The translations under genes and the position numbers were made by a program. From Enterobacter sp. R4-368 (GTDB lineage Bacteria; Pseudomonadota; Gammaproteobacteria; Enterobacterales; Enterobacteriaceae): a stretch of DNA of 64,000 bases. Shown here in pieces: positions 37,997 to 50,671 of this stretch. How positions within the stretch are numbered: position 1 is the first letter of the stretch; each line of letters opens with the position of its first letter. The notes beneath the pieces were generated by a model that did no database searches, had not been told where the DNA came from, and saw nothing but the letters and a program-made list of their open reading frames with translations. The stretch is from contig NC_021500.1 of the NCBI RefSeq assembly GCF_000410515.1, positions 3,782,001-3,846,000 of the forward strand, in the 5' to 3' direction.

Positions 37997-38467
37997 ATGT
38001 CTAAATCCGTACAGAGCGATAGCGCGGTGCTGGTGCACTTCACGCTTAAGCTCGAAGATGGCTCTCTTGCCGAGTCAACCCGCAACAATGGCAAACCGGC
38101 GCTGTTTCGCCTTGGCGACGGTTCACTCTCCGAAGGACTGGAACAACATCTGCTTGGCCTGAAAGCCGGGGAAAAAAAAGTCTTTTCTCTGGAGCCAGAC
38201 GCCGCATTCGGCACGCCGAGCCCGGATCTGATTCAGTACTTCTCGCGCCGTGAATTTATGGATGCCGGTGAGCCGGAAGTCGGTGCGATTATGCTCTTTA
38301 CCGCAATGGACGGCAGCGAAATGCCGGGCGTGATCCGTGAAGTCAACGGCGATTCGATTACCGTCGATTTCAACCATCCGCTGGCGGGCAGAACGGTTCA
38401 TTTTGATATCGACGTGCTGGAAGTTGATCCGGCACTGGAGGAGACAAATGCAGATCCTGTTGGCTAA
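37997..38467 (+). CDS. fkpB: FKBP-type peptidyl-prolyl cis-trans isomerase FkpB (SlpA)
   Basis: FkpB is a cytoplasmic FKBP prolyl isomerase with chaperone activity. The core (about residues 8-70 and 130-149) is FKBP-like with an inserted IF domain, as in Sly[37 protein letters not shown]. It is 156 residues, seven more than E. coli, because the stop found before ispH in E. coli is missing. The C-terminus (ETNADPVG) runs 20 bases into ispH. Confidence 0.95.
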   Translation: MSKSVQSDSAVLVHFTLKLEDGSLAESTRNNGKPALFRLGDGSLSEGLEQHLLGLKAGEKKVFSLEPDAAFGTPSPDLIQYFSRREFMDAGEPEVGAIMLFTAMDGSEMPGVIREVNGDSITVDFNHPLAGRTVHFDIDVLEVDPALEETNADPVG

Positions 38468-39398
38468 CCCGCGCGGTTTTTGCGCCGGCGTTGACCGCGC
38501 TATCAGCATTGTTGAAAACGCGCTGGCTCTCTACGGCGCACCGATTTATGTGCGCCATGAAGTGGTGCACAACCGCTATGTTGTCGATAGCCTGCGTGAA
38601 CGTGGCGCAATCTTTATTGAGCAAATCAGCGAAGTGCCGGATGGCGCGATCCTGATTTTCTCCGCCCACGGCGTCTCTCAGGCGGTGCGTAACGAAGCGA
38701 AAAGCCGCGATTTGACCGTCTTTGACGCTACCTGCCCGCTGGTCACCAAAGTGCATATGGAAGTGGCACGCGCCAGCCGCCGCGGCGAAGAAGCGATTCT
38801 GATCGGTCACGCCGGTCACCCGGAAGTGGAAGGCACCATGGGCCAGTACAGCAACCCGAAAGGGGGAATGTACCTGGTTGAATCGCCGGAAGATGTCGAC
38901 ATGCTGGATATCAAAGACGCGGGTAAACTGTCGTTTATGACGCAAACCACGCTCTCCGTGGACGATACGTCAGATGTGATTGACGCGCTGCGCGCGCGCT
39001 TCCCGCAGATTGTCGGCCCGCGCAAAGACGATATTTGCTACGCCACTACCAACCGGCAGGAAGCTGTGCGCGCGCTGGCGGAGCAGGCGGAAGTGGTGCT
39101 GGTGGTCGGTTCGAAAAACTCTTCTAACTCTAACCGTCTGGCCGAACTGGCACAGCGGATGGGGAAAGCGGCGTATCTCATCGACGACGCCTCTGATATT
39201 CAGGAGGCATGGGTAAAAGGCATTAACTGCGTGGGCGTCACCGCCGGGGCTTCCGCGCCGGATATCCTGGTGCAAAATGTTATTGTCCGCTTGCAGGAAC
39301 TGGGCGGCGGCGAAGCGATCCCGCTGGAAGGGCGCGAAGAGAATATTGTCTTCGAAGTGCCGAAAGAGCTGCGGGTGGATGTTCGCGAAGTCGAATAA
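38448..39398 (+). CDS. ispH: 4-hydroxy-3-methylbut-2-enyl diphosphate reductase
   Basis: IspH catalyses the last step of the methylerythritol phosphate pathway, yielding IPP and DMAPP, with a [4Fe-4S] cluster. The 316 residues equal E. coli. The cluster cysteines are C12 (PRGFCAG), C96 (DATCPLV) and C197 ([11 protein letters not shown]). E126 and the HxxH/HGHPE-type substrate residues ([10 protein letters not shown]) are conserved. ATG at 38448 follows GGAGGAGA and matches the family start. It overlaps the extended fkpB 3' end by 20 bases. Confidence 0.97.
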   Translation: MQILLANPRGFCAGVDRAISIVENALALYGAPIYVRHEVVHNRYVVDSLRERGAIFIEQISEVPDGAILIFSAHGVSQAVRNEAKSRDLTVFDATCPLVTKVHMEVARASRRGEEAILIGHAGHPEVEGTMGQYSNPKGGMYLVESPEDVDMLDIKDAGKLSFMTQTTLSVDDTSDVIDALRARFPQIVGPRKDDICYATTNRQEAVRALAEQAEVVLVVGSKNSSNSNRLAELAQRMGKAAYLIDDASDIQEAWVKGINCVGVTAGASAPDILVQNVIVRLQELGGGEAIPLEGREENIVFEVPKELRVDVREVE

Positions 39399-39424
39399 CG
39401 TTTTACGCGAAACTTTATGCGAAG

Positions 39425-39450
39425 ATGCCAGACTGAGTCTGGCATTTTTT
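39425..39450 (+). terminator. ispH terminator
   Basis: ATGCCAGAC/GTCTGGCAT 9-bp stem with loop TGA is followed by T5, 26 bases after the ispH stop. It separates ispH from rihC. Confidence 0.9.
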
Positions 39451-39471
39451 ATGGATAATTCTGGAGGCGTG

Positions 39472-40386
39472 ATGCGTTTTCCCATGATTCTCGACACCGA
39501 TCCCGGTATCGATGATGCCGTTGCCCTTGCCGCCGCGCTGTTCGCGCCGCAGTGCGATCTCAAACTTATCACCACCGTTGCCGGTAATGTTTCGCTGGAA
39601 AAAACCACCCGTAACGCGCTGCAACTGCTGAATTTCTGGCATGCGGATATCCCGCTGGCGCAGGGCGCGGCAACACCTCTGCTGCGGCCGTTGTACAGCG
39701 CCGCCGACGTACACGGCGAATCCGGCATGGATGGCTACGATTTTATTGAGCATCAGCGCCAGCCATTGGCTGTCCCTGCTTTTCAGGCAATCCGCGACGT
39801 ACTGCTGGCTTCGCCGGAACCGGTAACGCTGGTCACTATCGGCCCGTTAACCAACATTGCGCTACTGTTGACGCACTACCCGGAGTGCCAGTTCAACATT
39901 CGCCGTCTGGTGATGATGGGGGGCTCTGCCGGGCGCGGCAATTTTACGCCCAATGCCGAATTTAATATCGCTATCGATCCCGAGGCCGCTGCGCGCGTGT
40001 TCAATAGCGGGCTGGAGATCGTGATGTGCGGGCTGGATGTGACCAACCGCGCAACGTTGACACCGGAATATCTGGCGACGCTGCCAGCGCTGAACAACAC
40101 CGGCAAAATGTTACATGCGCTGTTTAGCCACTATCGCAGCGGCAGCATGGAGACCGGGCTGCGGATGCACGATCTCTGCGCTATCGCCTGGCTGGCTCGT
40201 CCGGAACTGTTTACGCTGAAACCCTGTTTTGTTGCCGTGGAGACTCAGGGGCAATATACCGCAGGAACAACGGTGGTGGATATTGAAGGCAAACTGGGGC
40301 GACAATCCACTGCACAGGTGGCGCTGGAAATCGACGTAGAGGGTTTTCGCAATTGGGTGGCCGAAGTGCTGGCGCTGGCACCTTAA
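39472..40386 (+). CDS. rihC: Ribonucleoside hydrolase RihC
   Basis: RihC hydrolyses purine and pyrimidine ribonucleosides to base and ribose. The 304 residues equal E. coli. The calcium-binding family motif DTDPGIDDA is at 8-16, with [20 protein letters not shown] and the C-terminal [12 protein letters not shown] at 39472 is chosen because GGAGG (39463-39467) precedes it; an in-frame ATG at 39451 lies in the ispH terminator T-run and has no ribosome binding site. Confidence 0.95.
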   Translation: MRFPMILDTDPGIDDAVALAAALFAPQCDLKLITTVAGNVSLEKTTRNALQLLNFWHADIPLAQGAATPLLRPLYSAADVHGESGMDGYDFIEHQRQPLAVPAFQAIRDVLLASPEPVTLVTIGPLTNIALLLTHYPECQFNIRRLVMMGGSAGRGNFTPNAEFNIAIDPEAAARVFNSGLEIVMCGLDVTNRATLTPEYLATLPALNNTGKMLHALFSHYRSGSMETGLRMHDLCAIAWLARPELFTLKPCFVAVETQGQYTAGTTVVDIEGKLGRQSTAQVALEIDVEGFRNWVAEVLALAP

Positions 40387-40507
40387 CGTCATGCCTTTTA
40401 CTGATATTTCCGGCTGTATATCATTAATTTCTTATTATCGGCGTTTTCGGCTGGTGGCTCCGACACGGGCTGGTTAATCTGGAAACGATTCTTACGCATT
40501 ATTTTAA

Positions 40508-41344
<837 letters not shown>

Positions 41345-41395
41345 GATTTATTACCCATCGTGATGTGGTTGTTGCAGTCATAATCAATTGATTGC

Positions 41396-41427
41396 AAAGG
41401 GCAATATTTTATTGCCCTTTTATTTTT
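41396..41427 (+). terminator. dapB terminator
   Basis: AAAGGGCAAT, loop ATTTT, ATTGCCCTTT, then TATTTTT. Confidence 0.9.
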
Positions 41428-41563
41428 CCTTTTTCATCCTTCATTTTATCCAAACCTGCCATAATCTCTGTTTATCTCTCTTTTTTATGTTTCTCAATTG
41501 TAAATTTTGACCATCTGGTCTACTTTTTTGATATCCATCGCCATAAAATGCAATTTTCTCGGC

Positions 41564-41579
41564 ACGCAAGCGTTTTCCC
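41564..41579 (+). promoter_or_regulatory. PurR box of carAB
   Basis: ACGCAAGCGTTTTCCC closely matches the PurR consensus ACGCAAACGTTTTCNT. It lies about 100 bases upstream of P1, where PurR is known to repress carAB P1 in E. coli. Confidence 0.82.
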
Positions 41580-41664
41580 TGTGAGTTTGTCTGATCTTTT
41601 TATCGATTAAATCCAATAATAAGAGGCAATGGCGTAAAACAATAAGAAAAATACCGGAGAAAAG

Positions 41665-41693
41665 TTGACTTTTAACCGACATCTCTCCAGAAT
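41665..41693 (+). promoter_or_regulatory. carAB promoter P1
   Basis: TTGACT (41665-41670), 17 bases, CAGAAT (41688-41693). The position and neighbouring CCAGAATGCCGCCG agree with the pyrimidine- and purine-controlled upstream promoter of E. coli carAB. Confidence 0.7.
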
Positions 41694-41732
41694 GCCGCCG
41701 TTTGCCAAAAATCCACGGCAAGCAAATTTGCA

Positions 41733-41787
41733 TTGATTCAGGTTCTCAATATGAATTAATATGCAAATAAAGTGAGTGAATATTCTC
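41733..41787 (+). promoter_or_regulatory. carAB promoter P2 with two ARG boxes
   Basis: TTGATT (41733-41738) and TAATAT (41757-41762) form P2. ARG-box-like sequences ATATGAATTAATATGCAA (about 41749-41766) and AGTGAGTGAATATTCTC (about 41771-41787) overlap and follow the -10 element, as known for ArgR control of carAB. Confidence 0.8.
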
Positions 41788-41798
41788 TGGAGGGTGTT

Positions 41799-42947
41799 TT
41801 GATTAAGTCAGCGCTATTGGTTCTGGAAGACGGAACCCAGTTTCACGGTCGGGCCATAGGGGCAACGGGCACGGCGGTTGGGGAAGTCGTTTTCAATACT
41901 TCAATGACCGGTTATCAAGAAATCCTCACTGATCCTTCCTATTCCCGCCAAATCGTTACTCTTACTTATCCTCATATCGGCAATGTCGGCACCAACTCCG
42001 CTGACGAAGAGTCCTCTCAGGTACATGCGCAAGGCCTTGTCATTCGCGACCTGCCGCTGATCGCCAGCAACTTCCGCAGTACCGAAGACCTCTCTTCTTA
42101 TCTGAAGCGCCATAACATTGTGGCGATTGCTGATATTGATACCCGTAAGTTGACTCGTCTGCTGCGTGAAAAGGGCGCGCAGAACGGCTGCATCATCGCT
42201 GGTGATAATGTTGATGCCGCGCTGGCGCTGGAAAAAGCGAAAGCCTTCCCGGGCCTGAACGGTATGGACCTGGCGAAAGAAGTCACAACGGCGGAGACCT
42301 ACAGTTGGACGCAAGGCAGCTGGACACTGGCGGGTGACCTGCCGCCGGCGAAGAGCGAGAGTGAGTTGCCGTACCACGTTGTGGCATACGATTACGGCGC
42401 AAAACGCAACATTCTGCGCATGCTGGTAGACAGAGGTTGCCGACTGACGGTGGTTCCGGCGAAAACCCCGGCGGCGGATGTTCTGAAACTCAATCCGGAC
42501 GGCATTTTCCTGTCTAACGGCCCTGGCGACCCGGCACCGTGCGATTATGCTATCGAGGCGATTAAAACTTTCCTTGAAACGGATATTCCGGTGTTCGGTA
42601 TCTGCCTGGGCCATCAGCTGCTGGCGCTGGCGAGCGGTGCGAAGACGGTGAAAATGAAGTTTGGCCACCACGGCGGTAACCATCCGGTAAAAGATATTGA
42701 TAACAATACCGTGATGATCACTGCGCAGAACCACGGTTTCGCGGTTGATGAAGCGTCAATGCCTGCAAATCTGCGCGTAACGCACAAATCCCTGTTCGAT
42801 GGCACGCTACAAGGCATTCATCGCACTGATAAACCGGCGTTTAGTTTCCAGGGACACCCGGAAGCAAGTCCTGGCCCGCACGACGCCGCGCCGCTGTTTG
42901 ACCACTTTATTGAGTTAATCGAGCAGTATCGTAATACCGCCAAATAA
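41799..42947 (+). CDS. carA: Carbamoyl-phosphate synthase small subunit
   Basis: CarA is the glutamine amidotransferase subunit that supplies ammonia to CarB for arginine and pyrimidine synthesis. The 382 residues equal E. coli. The class I amidotransferase nucleophile is C269 in [10 protein letters not shown], with GHPEASPGP near the C-terminus. The start is TTG at 41799 (protein begins [12 protein letters not shown]) with GGAGGG directly upstream; the upstream in-frame GTG at 41772 lies inside an ARG box. A UUG start is also known for E. coli carA. Confidence 0.97.
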   Translation: MIKSALLVLEDGTQFHGRAIGATGTAVGEVVFNTSMTGYQEILTDPSYSRQIVTLTYPHIGNVGTNSADEESSQVHAQGLVIRDLPLIASNFRSTEDLSSYLKRHNIVAIADIDTRKLTRLLREKGAQNGCIIAGDNVDAALALEKAKAFPGLNGMDLAKEVTTAETYSWTQGSWTLAGDLPPAKSESELPYHVVAYDYGAKRNILRMLVDRGCRLTVVPAKTPAADVLKLNPDGIFLSNGPGDPAPCDYAIEAIKTFLETDIPVFGICLGHQLLALASGAKTVKMKFGHHGGNHPVKDIDNNTVMITAQNHGFAVDEASMPANLRVTHKSLFDGTLQGIHRTDKPAFSFQGHPEASPGPHDAAPLFDHFIELIEQYRNTAK

Positions 42948-42963
42948 TCAGGAGAAAAGAGCA

Positions 42964-45900
42964 ATGCCAAAACGTACAGACCTAAAAAGCATCCTGATCC
43001 TTGGCGCTGGTCCGATTGTTATCGGCCAGGCATGTGAATTTGACTACTCTGGCGCACAAGCGTGTAAAGCGCTGCGTGAAGAGGGTTACCGCGTCATTCT
43101 GGTGAACTCCAACCCGGCGACCATTATGACCGACCCGGAGATGGCCGATGCGACCTATATCGAGCCGATCCACTGGGAAGTGGTACGCAAAATTATCGAA
43201 AAAGAGCGTCCGGATGCCGTTCTGCCGACCATGGGCGGCCAGACCGCGCTGAACTGCGCGCTGGAACTGGAACGCCAGGGCGTGCTGGAAGAGTTCGGCG
43301 TCACCATGATTGGCGCGACTGCCGATGCGATTGATAAAGCGGAAGACCGCCGTCGCTTCGACATTGCGATGAAAAAAATCGGCCTCGACACGGCGCGTTC
43401 CGGTATCGCGCATACCATGGATGAAGCGCTGGCGGTGGCGGCTGATGTTGGTTATCCGTGCATTATTCGCCCCTCCTTTACCATGGGCGGCACCGGTGGC
43501 GGTATCGCGTATAACCGCGAAGAGTTCGAAGAGATTTGCGCCCGCGGGCTGGATCTCTCGCCGACCAATGAGCTGCTGATTGATGAGTCGCTGATTGGCT
43601 GGAAAGAGTACGAGATGGAAGTGGTGCGCGATAAAAACGACAACTGCATCATTGTCTGCTCGATTGAAAACTTCGACGCCATGGGCATTCATACCGGTGA
43701 CTCCATCACCGTAGCTCCTGCGCAAACGCTGACCGACAAAGAGTACCAAATCATGCGTAACGCCTCGATGGCGGTGCTGCGTGAAATCGGCGTTGAAACC
43801 GGCGGTTCGAACGTACAGTTCGCGGTAAACCCGAAAAATGGTCGTCTGATTGTTATCGAAATGAACCCGCGTGTATCGCGTTCTTCGGCGCTGGCGTCGA
43901 AAGCGACCGGTTTCCCGATTGCGAAAGTCGCGGCGAAACTGGCGGTGGGCTACACGCTGGATGAACTGATGAACGATATCACCGGCGGGCGTACCCCGGC
44001 CTCGTTCGAACCGTCTATCGACTATGTTGTGACCAAAATTCCGCGCTTCAACTTCGAGAAATTTGTGGGCGCGAATGACCGTCTGACCACGCAGATGAAA
44101 TCTGTTGGTGAAGTGATGGCGATTGGTCGTACCCAGCAGGAATCGATGCAGAAAGCGCTGCGCGGCCTGGAAGTGGGCGCGACCGGTTTCGACCCGAAAG
44201 TCAGCCTTGAGGACCCGGAAGCCCTGACGAAAATCCGTCGCGAGCTGAAAGACGCAGGCGCTGAGCGTATCTGGTATATCGCCGATGCGTTCCGTGCGGG
44301 CTTGTCTGTTGATGGCGTGTTCAACCTGACCAATATCGACCGCTGGTTCCTGGTGCAAATCGAAGAGCTGGTGCGCCTGGAAGAGCAGGTGGCAAGCGTG
44401 GGGATCAACGGTCTCGACGCTGACTTCCTGCGTACCCTGAAGCGTAAAGGTTTTGCCGATGCGCGCCTGGCAAAACTGGTCGGCGTGCGCGAAGCGGAAA
44501 TCCGTAAGCTGCGCGATCAGTACAATCTGCACCCGGTCTATAAACGTGTGGATACCTGTGCGGCGGAATTTGCGACCGATACCGCTTACATGTACTCCAC
44601 GTACGAAGAAGAGTGCGAAGCCAATCCGAACCATGATCGCGAAAAAATCATGGTGCTCGGCGGTGGGCCAAACCGTATCGGCCAGGGCATTGAGTTCGAC
44701 TACTGCTGCGTACATGCGTCGCTAGCGCTGCGCGAAGATGGTTACGAGACCATCATGGTCAACTGTAACCCGGAAACCGTGTCGACCGATTACGACACGT
44801 CTGACCGTCTCTACTTCGAACCGGTTACTTTCGAAGACGTGCTGGAAATTGTGCGTATCGAAAAACCGAAAGGCGTTATCGTGCAGTACGGCGGCCAGAC
44901 ACCGCTGAAACTGGCGCGCGCGCTGGAAGCCGCCGGTGTGCCGGTGATTGGCACCAGCCCGGATGCTATCGACCGTGCGGAAGACCGCGAGCGCTTCCAG
45001 CACGCCGTTGAACGCCTGAAACTGAAACAGCCAGCTAACGCTACGGTTACCGCGCTGGAGCAGGCGGTTGAAAAAGCGAAAGAGATCACTTACCCGCTGG
45101 TGGTGCGTCCTTCTTACGTCCTCGGCGGTCGCGCCATGGAAATCGTCTATGACGAAATCGACCTGCGCCGCTACTTTATGACCGCGGTCAGCGTTTCCAA
45201 CGACGCGCCGGTGCTGCTGGACAAGTTCCTCGACGACGCGGTGGAAGTGGATGTCGATGCGATTTGCGACGGCGAAAGCGTGCTGATTGGCGGCATCATG
45301 GAGCATATCGAACAGGCGGGCGTGCACTCCGGTGACTCCGCATGTTCACTGCCTGCTTACACCCTGAGCCAGGAAATCCAGGATGTGATGCGCCAGCAAG
45401 TGCAGAAACTGGCGTTTGAATTGCAGGTTCGCGGTCTGATGAACGTGCAATTTGCGGTGAAAGATAACGAAGTTTATCTGATTGAGGTCAACCCGCGTGC
45501 CGCGCGTACCGTGCCGTTCGTCTCCAAAGCCACCGGCTTGCCGCTGGCAAAAGTGGCGGCGCGCGTGATGACCGGCAAAACGCTGGCTCAGCAAGGCCAC
45601 ACCAAAGAGATTATCCCGCCGTACTACTCGGTAAAAGAAGTGGTGCTGCCGTTTAACAAGTTCCCGGGCGTTGACCCACTGTTAGGGCCGGAAATGCGCT
45701 CTACCGGTGAGGTGATGGGTGTGGGACGTACCTTTGCCGAAGCCTTCGCCAAAGCGCAACTGGGCAGTAACTCGACCATGAAAAAACAGGGTCGCGCGCT
45801 GCTGTCAGTACGCGAAGGGGATAAAGAGCGCGTGGTGGATCTCGCCGCGAAGCTGCTGAAACAGGGTTTTGAACTGGATGCGACCCACGGCACGGCGATT

Positions 45901-46188
45901 GTGCTGGGTGAAGCGGGCATTAACCCACGTCTGGTGAATAAGGTGCATGAAGGTCGCCCGCACATTCAGGATCGTATCAAGAATGGCGAATACACCTACA
46001 TCATCAACACCACGGCGGGGCGTCAGGCGATTGAGGATTCCAAGCTGATTCGCCGTAGCGCACTACAGTATAAAGTGCACTACGACACCACGCTGAACGG
46101 CGGCTTTGCTACCGCGATGGCGCTGAATGCCGATGCCACAGAAAAAGTGATTTCCGTGCAGGAAATGCACGCGCAGATTAGCAAATAA
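42964..46188 (+). CDS. carB: Carbamoyl-phosphate synthase large subunit
   Basis: CarB makes carbamoyl phosphate from bicarbonate, ammonia and two ATP. The 1074 residues (1073 in E. coli) show two homologous ATP-grasp halves ([20 protein letters not shown] opens the second near residue 560) with [15 protein letters not shown] at the N-terminus. The oligomerisation domain lies between the halves, and the C-terminal allosteric domain binds UMP, IMP and ornithine. It follows carA by 16 bases with AGGAGAAAAG. Confidence 0.98.
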   Translation: MPKRTDLKSILILGAGPIVIGQACEFDYSGAQACKALREEGYRVILVNSNPATIMTDPEMADATYIEPIHWEVVRKIIEKERPDAVLPTMGGQTALNCALELERQGVLEEFGVTMIGATADAIDKAEDRRRFDIAMKKIGLDTARSGIAHTMDEALAVAADVGYPCIIRPSFTMGGTGGGIAYNREEFEEICARGLDLSPTNELLIDESLIGWKEYEMEVVRDKNDNCIIVCSIENFDAMGIHTGDSITVAPAQTLTDKEYQIMRNASMAVLREIGVETGGSNVQFAVNPKNGRLIVIEMNPRVSRSSALASKATGFPIAKVAAKLAVGYTLDELMNDITGGRTPASFEPSIDYVVTKIPRFNFEKFVGANDRLTTQMKSVGEVMAIGRTQQESMQKALRGLEVGATGFDPKVSLEDPEALTKIRRELKDAGAERIWYIADAFRAGLSVDGVFNLTNIDRWFLVQIEELVRLEEQVASVGINGLDADFLRTLKRKGFADARLAKLVGVREAEIRKLRDQYNLHPVYKRVDTCAAEFATDTAYMYSTYEEECEANPNHDREKIMVLGGGPNRIGQGIEFDYCCVHASLALREDGYETIMVNCNPETVSTDYDTSDRLYFEPVTFEDVLEIVRIEKPKGVIVQYGGQTPLKLARALEAAGVPVIGTSPDAIDRAEDRERFQHAVERLKLKQPANATVTALEQAVEKAKEITYPLVVRPSYVLGGRAMEIVYDEIDLRRYFMTAVSVSNDAPVLLDKFLDDAVEVDVDAICDGESVLIGGIMEHIEQAGVHSGDSACSLPAYTLSQEIQDVMRQQVQKLAFELQVRGLMNVQFAVKDNEVYLIEVNPRAARTVPFVSKATGLPLAKVAARVMTGKTLAQQGHTKEIIPPYYSVKEVVLPFNKFPGVDPLLGPEMRSTGEVMGVGRTFAEAFAKAQLGSNSTMKKQGRALLSVREGDKERVVDLAAKLLKQGFELDATHGTAIVLGEAGINPRLVNKVHEGRPHIQDRIKNGEYTYIINTTAGRQAIEDSKLIRRSALQYKVHYDTTLNGGFATAMALNADATEKVISVQEMHAQISK

Positions 46189-46196
46189 TCCGCTCC

Positions 46197-46221
46197 CCCT
46201 CTCTCCCTTGCGGAGAGAGGG
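46197..46221 (+). terminator. carB hairpin terminator / intergenic repeat
   Basis: A perfect 10-bp stem (CCCTCTCTCC/GGAGAGAGGG) with a five-base loop starts 8 bases after carB. No strong T-run follows. The CCCTCTC...GAGAGGG palindrome resembles a frequent intergenic element of Enterobacter and Klebsiella genomes. Confidence 0.65.
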
Positions 46222-46329
46222 TTCTCTACTCCCCCTTCAGAGTGTTCTGCATTTTCCCCACCGTTCAGTGAGTTAGCCTAAAATGGCTAAACAGACGAAT
46301 GAAATTCACTGGAAAGCAGGGAGATAACC

Positions 46330-46563
46330 ATGCGAACTAAACTTCTGATGACCTCGATTTTTACTGCAGCAGCACTGTTTACCGTTGCCGGGTGTTCCTC
46401 CAACCAGGCGGTACGCACCACTGATGGCCGCACCATTGTGACCGACGGCAAACCGCAGGTGGATAAAGACACCGGGCTGGTTTCTTATAAAAATGCAGAA
46501 ACCGGAAAAACCGAGCAGATTAACCGCGATCAGGTGAAAAACATGAGCGAACTGGATAACTAA
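46330..46563 (+). CDS. YgdI/YgdR-like small lipoprotein
   Basis: This 77-residue lipoprotein precursor has a hydrophobic signal and the lipobox FTVAGC, with C22 as the predicted lipidated residue followed by SSN. The mature part is short and charged (DGRTIVTDGKPQVDKDTGL) and resembles the YgdI/YgdR (DUF903) family by pattern. Ser at +2 predicts outer-membrane sorting. A GGGAGA ribosome binding site precedes the ATG. It occupies the place between carB and kefF where E. coli has the cai and fix genes. Function unknown. Confidence 0.85.
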   Translation: MRTKLLMTSIFTAAALFTVAGCSSNQAVRTTDGRTIVTDGKPQVDKDTGLVSYKNAETGKTEQINRDQVKNMSELDN

Positions 46564-46695
46564 TCCCTTCCTCATTTGCGGTGGCTCCGGCTACCGCATG
46601 CCTTTCCCTCATTCCCGCACAGATTACCGCTTTTAGCCAGACGATTAACTGACTACACTTTCAAGAAAAAGCGTGTAGTGAAAACAGGTTAATCA

Positions 46696-47226
46696 ATGAT
46701 CCTCATAATTTATGCCCATCCTTATCCGCAGCATTCGCATGCGAATAAGCGCATGATTGAGCAGGCAGGGACGCTGGAAGACGTTGAAATACGTTCTCTG
46801 TACGAACTCTATCCTGACTTCAATATTGACGTCGCCGCCGAGCAGGAGGCGATTTCCCGTGCCGATTTGGTTATCTGGCAACATCCGATGCAGTGGTACA
46901 GTGTGCCGCCATTATTCAAACTCTGGCTGGATAAAGTGCTGGCGCACGGCTGGGCGTATGGCCACGGTGGCACGGCGCTTCACGGCAAAAGCGTGTTGTG
47001 GGCGGTGACGACGGGGGGGGGCGACAACCATTTTGATATCGGCTCGCATCCCGGTTTTGATGTACTTTCCCAGCCGCTGCAGGCGACAGCGCTTTATTGC
47101 GGGATGAACTGGCTGACGCCTTTTGCTGTGCACTGTACGTTTATTTGCGACGATGAAACGCTGCAGGCGCAGGCGCGCCATTACAAACAACGTTTACTGG
47201 AGTGGCAGGAGGTGCAGTATGGATAG
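46696..47226 (+). CDS. kefF: Glutathione-regulated potassium-efflux ancillary protein KefF
   Basis: KefF is a flavodoxin-fold quinone oxidoreductase needed for full KefC activity. The 176 residues equal E. coli. FMN-binding features are [15 protein letters not shown] near the N-terminus, [20 protein letters not shown] and the VTTGGG loop. It overlaps kefC by 8 bases, so the two are translationally coupled. Confidence 0.96.
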   Translation: MILIIYAHPYPQHSHANKRMIEQAGTLEDVEIRSLYELYPDFNIDVAAEQEAISRADLVIWQHPMQWYSVPPLFKLWLDKVLAHGWAYGHGGTALHGKSVLWAVTTGGGDNHFDIGSHPGFDVLSQPLQATALYCGMNWLTPFAVHCTFICDDETLQAQARHYKQRLLEWQEVQYG

Positions 47227-49081
47227 CCATTCGTTAATTCAGGCGCTGATCTATCTCGGATCGGCGGCGCTGATCGTGCCGATCGCCATGCGCCTGGGGC
47301 TGGGATCGGTGCTTGGCTATCTGATTGCCGGGGGCATTATTGGCCCATGGGGATTGCGGCTGGTAACCGACGCGGAATCTATCCTCCATTTTGCAGAAAT
47401 CGGCGTCGTACTGATGCTGTTTGTGATTGGCCTTGAACTCGATCCACAGCGTTTATGGAAACTGCGTGCGTCGGTGTTTGGCGGTGGTGCGCTGCAAATG
47501 GCCAGTTGTGGATTGTTACTCGGCGGGTTTTGCGCGCTGCTCGGGCTCCCGTGGCCGGTCGCGGTGTTAATCGGTCTGACGCTGGCGTTGTCATCAACGG
47601 CGATTGCCATGCAGGCGATGAATGAGCGCAACCTTACGATATCGCAAATGGGGCGCAGCGCCTTTTCCGTGTTGTTGTTCCAGGATATCGCCGCCATCCC
47701 GTTGGTGGCGATGATCCCTTTGCTGGCTGCCAGCGGTGGGGCGATGACGCTCAGCGCCTTCGCGCTTTCGGCGCTGAAAGTTGTTGCCGCGCTGACACTG
47801 GTGGTGCTGATCGGGCGCTATGTTGCTCGCCCGGCGCTGCGCTTCGTGGCGCGATCCGGTTTGCGGGAAGTGTTCTGCGCCGTGGCGCTGTTCCTGGTCT
47901 TCGGTTTCGGCTTATTGCTGGAAGAGGCGGGGTTGTCGATGGCGATGGGCGCGTTTCTTGCCGGTGTGTTGCTTGCCAGCTCCGAGTATCGTCATGCGCT
48001 GGAAAGCGATATTGAGCCCTTTAAAGGCCTGCTGCTCGGGCTGTTTTTTATCGGTGTGGGAATGTCGATCGACTTCGGCACGCTGGTGACGCATCCGCTG
48101 CGCATCTTACTGCTGCTGGTCGGTTTTTTGGTGATCAAAAGCGCGGTGCTGTGGCTGATTGCTCGTCCGTTGCGTGTGCCTGGCAAGCAGCGGTTGTGGT
48201 TTGCCGCCCTGCTGGGGCAAGGGAGTGAGTTCGCCTTTGTGGTGTTTGGCACCGCGCAAACGGCACAGGTGCTGGATAGCGAATGGGCGAAAGCGCTAAC
48301 CCTGACGGTCGCGCTGTCGATGGCCGCAACGCCGCTGTTACTGGTGCTGTTGGCCCGTCTTGAAGCATCCGGTAGTCAGCAGGAGCGCGAAGCGGATGAA
48401 ATCGACGAGGAAGACGCGCGGGTCATTATTGCCGGGTTCGGACGTTTCGGGCAGATCGCCGGGCGTTTGTTGCTCTCCAGCGGCGTGAAGATGGTGGTTC
48501 TGGATCACGATCCCGATCATATTGAAACGCTGCGTAAATTCGGCATGAAGGTGTTTTATGGCGATGCGACACGCGTTGATTTGCTGGAATCTGCCGGTGC
48601 CGGACGGGCAGAAGTATTAATTAATGCCATCGACGATCCGCAGGCCAGCCTACAATTAACGGAGCTGGCAAAAGAGCATTTCCCGGATCTGCGCATTATT
48701 GCCCGTGCCCGCGACGTCGATCACTACATTCGCTTGCGCCAGGCCGGTGTCGAGAAACCGGAGCGTGAAACCTTCGAAGCAGCGCTGAAAACGGGAAGGC
48801 TGGCGCTGGAAGGTTTGGGACTGGGTTCATATGAAGCGCGTGAACGCGCCGATCATTTCCGCCGCTTCAACACCTCAATGGTGGAAGAGATGGCGCAGGT
48901 GGAAAACGATACGCAGGCGCGTGCGGCGGTGTTTAAACGCACCAGTGCGATGCTGACGGAAATCATTTCGGAAGACAGAGCGCATCTGTCATTAACCCAG
49001 CGCCACGGCTGGCAGGGTACGGAAGAGGGGCGTCATACTGGCGATCCCGCAGACGAACCAGCGGTTAAACCGCAAGCGTAA
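47219..49081 (+). CDS. kefC: Glutathione-regulated potassium-efflux system protein KefC
   Basis: KefC is a CPA2-family K+/H+ antiporter gated by glutathione adducts; its efflux and cytoplasmic acidification protect against electrophiles such as methylglyoxal. The 620 residues equal E. coli. About twelve membrane helices (1-385) contain the [19 protein letters not shown] signature. The cytoplasmic RCK/TrkA-N domain begins near 400 with [20 protein letters not shown] at 47219 lies just inside kefF with GGAGG (47208-47212) upstream. Confidence 0.97.
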   Translation: MDSHSLIQALIYLGSAALIVPIAMRLGLGSVLGYLIAGGIIGPWGLRLVTDAESILHFAEIGVVLMLFVIGLELDPQRLWKLRASVFGGGALQMASCGLLLGGFCALLGLPWPVAVLIGLTLALSSTAIAMQAMNERNLTISQMGRSAFSVLLFQDIAAIPLVAMIPLLAASGGAMTLSAFALSALKVVAALTLVVLIGRYVARPALRFVARSGLREVFCAVALFLVFGFGLLLEEAGLSMAMGAFLAGVLLASSEYRHALESDIEPFKGLLLGLFFIGVGMSIDFGTLVTHPLRILLLLVGFLVIKSAVLWLIARPLRVPGKQRLWFAALLGQGSEFAFVVFGTAQTAQVLDSEWAKALTLTVALSMAATPLLLVLLARLEASGSQQEREADEIDEEDARVIIAGFGRFGQIAGRLLLSSGVKMVVLDHDPDHIETLRKFGMKVFYGDATRVDLLESAGAGRAEVLINAIDDPQASLQLTELAKEHFPDLRIIARARDVDHYIRLRQAGVEKPERETFEAALKTGRLALEGLGLGSYEARERADHFRRFNTSMVEEMAQVENDTQARAAVFKRTSAMLTEIISEDRAHLSLTQRHGWQGTEEGRHTGDPADEPAVKPQA

Positions 49082-49260
49082 ATTACCGCTTACGGATAAC
49101 TTGCTGATTCAACACGGCTGGCAAGCTGGCGGTGCAGATTCGGGGGGCGGTGCCGCCAGCAGAATAGAAAATTTTCTTATTCTTTACCTCGCGCCCCGTC
49201 GACGAAAGATTGCGCTTTCCGTATAGTGGCGGCAATTTTTTGGCTTCCAGGAATGAATAA

Positions 49261-49740
<480 letters not shown>

Positions 49741-49788
49741 TTCACTGCGCTACGGCCGTGGTTGCACGGCAACGTTAGGTTTCTTCTC

Positions 49789-49817
49789 TTTCCCCGGCCC
49801 AGGCCGGGGAAATTATT
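49789..49817. terminator. Bidirectional terminator between folA and apaH
   Basis: TTTCCCCGGCC pairs with GGCCGGGGAAA, then TTATTTT. The genes are convergent. Confidence 0.88.
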
Positions 49818-49818
49818 T

Positions 49819-50667
49819 TCAGGAGGCAATCGCCTCGCCATCGCCCAAATCCATCTGACGATTCGACGCCTGGGTGAAGTACTGTTTATCTTCCCAGCGC
49901 AGGCAGGTCAGCACGCCGCCCCAGCAGCAGCCCGTATCCAGCGCGTAGATGCCTTCAGGCGTCCCTGCGCCTTCCAGTGATGCCCAGTGACCAAAGGCAA
50001 TGCTGTATTCTTGCGCCACCGGTCCCGGAATCGAAAACCACGGTTTTAGCGGCGCGGGGGCGTGCTCGGGAATGTCTTTGCAGTACATATCGAGTTGCCC
50101 GTTCGGGAAGCAATAGCGCATGCGCGTAAACGCATTGGTGATAAAGCGCAGGCGGGCAAGACCGCTGAGCTCAGGCGTCCAGTGGTTCGGCAGATCGCCG
50201 TACATAGCGTCGAGAAAGAGTGGATAAGAGTCGCTCGCCAGCACCGCTTCAATATCGCGCGCGCAGTGGCGGGTGGTTTCCATATCCCACTGCGGGGTGA
50301 TCCCGGCGTGCGCCATCACCAGTTTTTTCTCTTCGTCGATTTGCAGCAGCGGCTGGCGGCGCAGCCAGTTAATCAACTCATCAGCGTCGTGCGCTTCGAG
50401 TAGCGGATTAAGCCGGTCTTTGGGCTTGTTGCGGCTGATGCCAGCGTAAACGGCGAGCAGGTGCAAATCGTGGTTACCCAGTACCAGACGAACGCTGTCA
50501 CCGAGTGATTTGACGAAGCGCAATACCTCAAGCGAGCCAGGGCCGCGCGCGACCAGATCGCCCGTCAGCCATAAAGTGTCCTGCCCAGGTGAAAACTCAA
50601 CCTGTTTTAACAGCGCGACGAGTTCATCGTAGCAACCATGAACGTCACCAATAAGGTATGTAGACAT
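49819..50667 (-). CDS. apaH: Diadenosine tetraphosphatase ApaH
   Basis: ApaH is a symmetrical Ap4A hydrolase that also decaps Np4-capped RNAs. The 282 residues (280 in E. coli) carry the metallophosphoesterase motifs [10 protein letters not shown] (7-16), GDLVARGP and GNHDLHLL. It is the last gene of the lptD-surA-pdxA-rsmA-apaG-apaH series, starting 4 bases after apaG. Confidence 0.97.
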   Translation of the reverse strand: MSTYLIGDVHGCYDELVALLKQVEFSPGQDTLWLTGDLVARGPGSLEVLRFVKSLGDSVRLVLGNHDLHLLAVYAGISRNKPKDRLNPLLEAHDADELINWLRRQPLLQIDEEKKLVMAHAGITPQWDMETTRHCARDIEAVLASDSYPLFLDAMYGDLPNHWTPELSGLARLRFITNAFTRMRYCFPNGQLDMYCKDIPEHAPAPLKPWFSIPGPVAQEYSIAFGHWASLEGAGTPEGIYALDTGCCWGGVLTCLRWEDKQYFTQASNRQMDLGDGEAIAS

Positions 50668-50671
50668 TGTA

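Larger units (their letters stand above)
41345..41798 (+). promoter_or_regulatory. dapB-carA intergenic control region
   Basis: This gene-free stretch of 454 bases corresponds to the long carAB control region of E. coli. It holds the dapB terminator (41396-41427), a PurR box (41564-41579), promoter P1 (41665-41693), promoter P2 (41733-41762) and two ARG boxes (about 41749-41787). The segment 41428-41560 is AT-rich and may bend or bind IHF and PepA, which act here in E. coli; no protein-coding frame is supported. Confidence 0.85.

Noticed and set aside
42982..44715. 577-codon minus-strand frame inside carB
   Set aside because: It is a shadow of carB, with a His/Arg/Phe-rich composition typical of antisense translation and no recognisable motif.
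49125..49160. Inverted repeat GCTGGCGG/CCGCCAGC between kefC and folA
   Set aside because: It has short arms with a 20-base loop and no T-run; it may be chance in GC-rich intergenic DNA.
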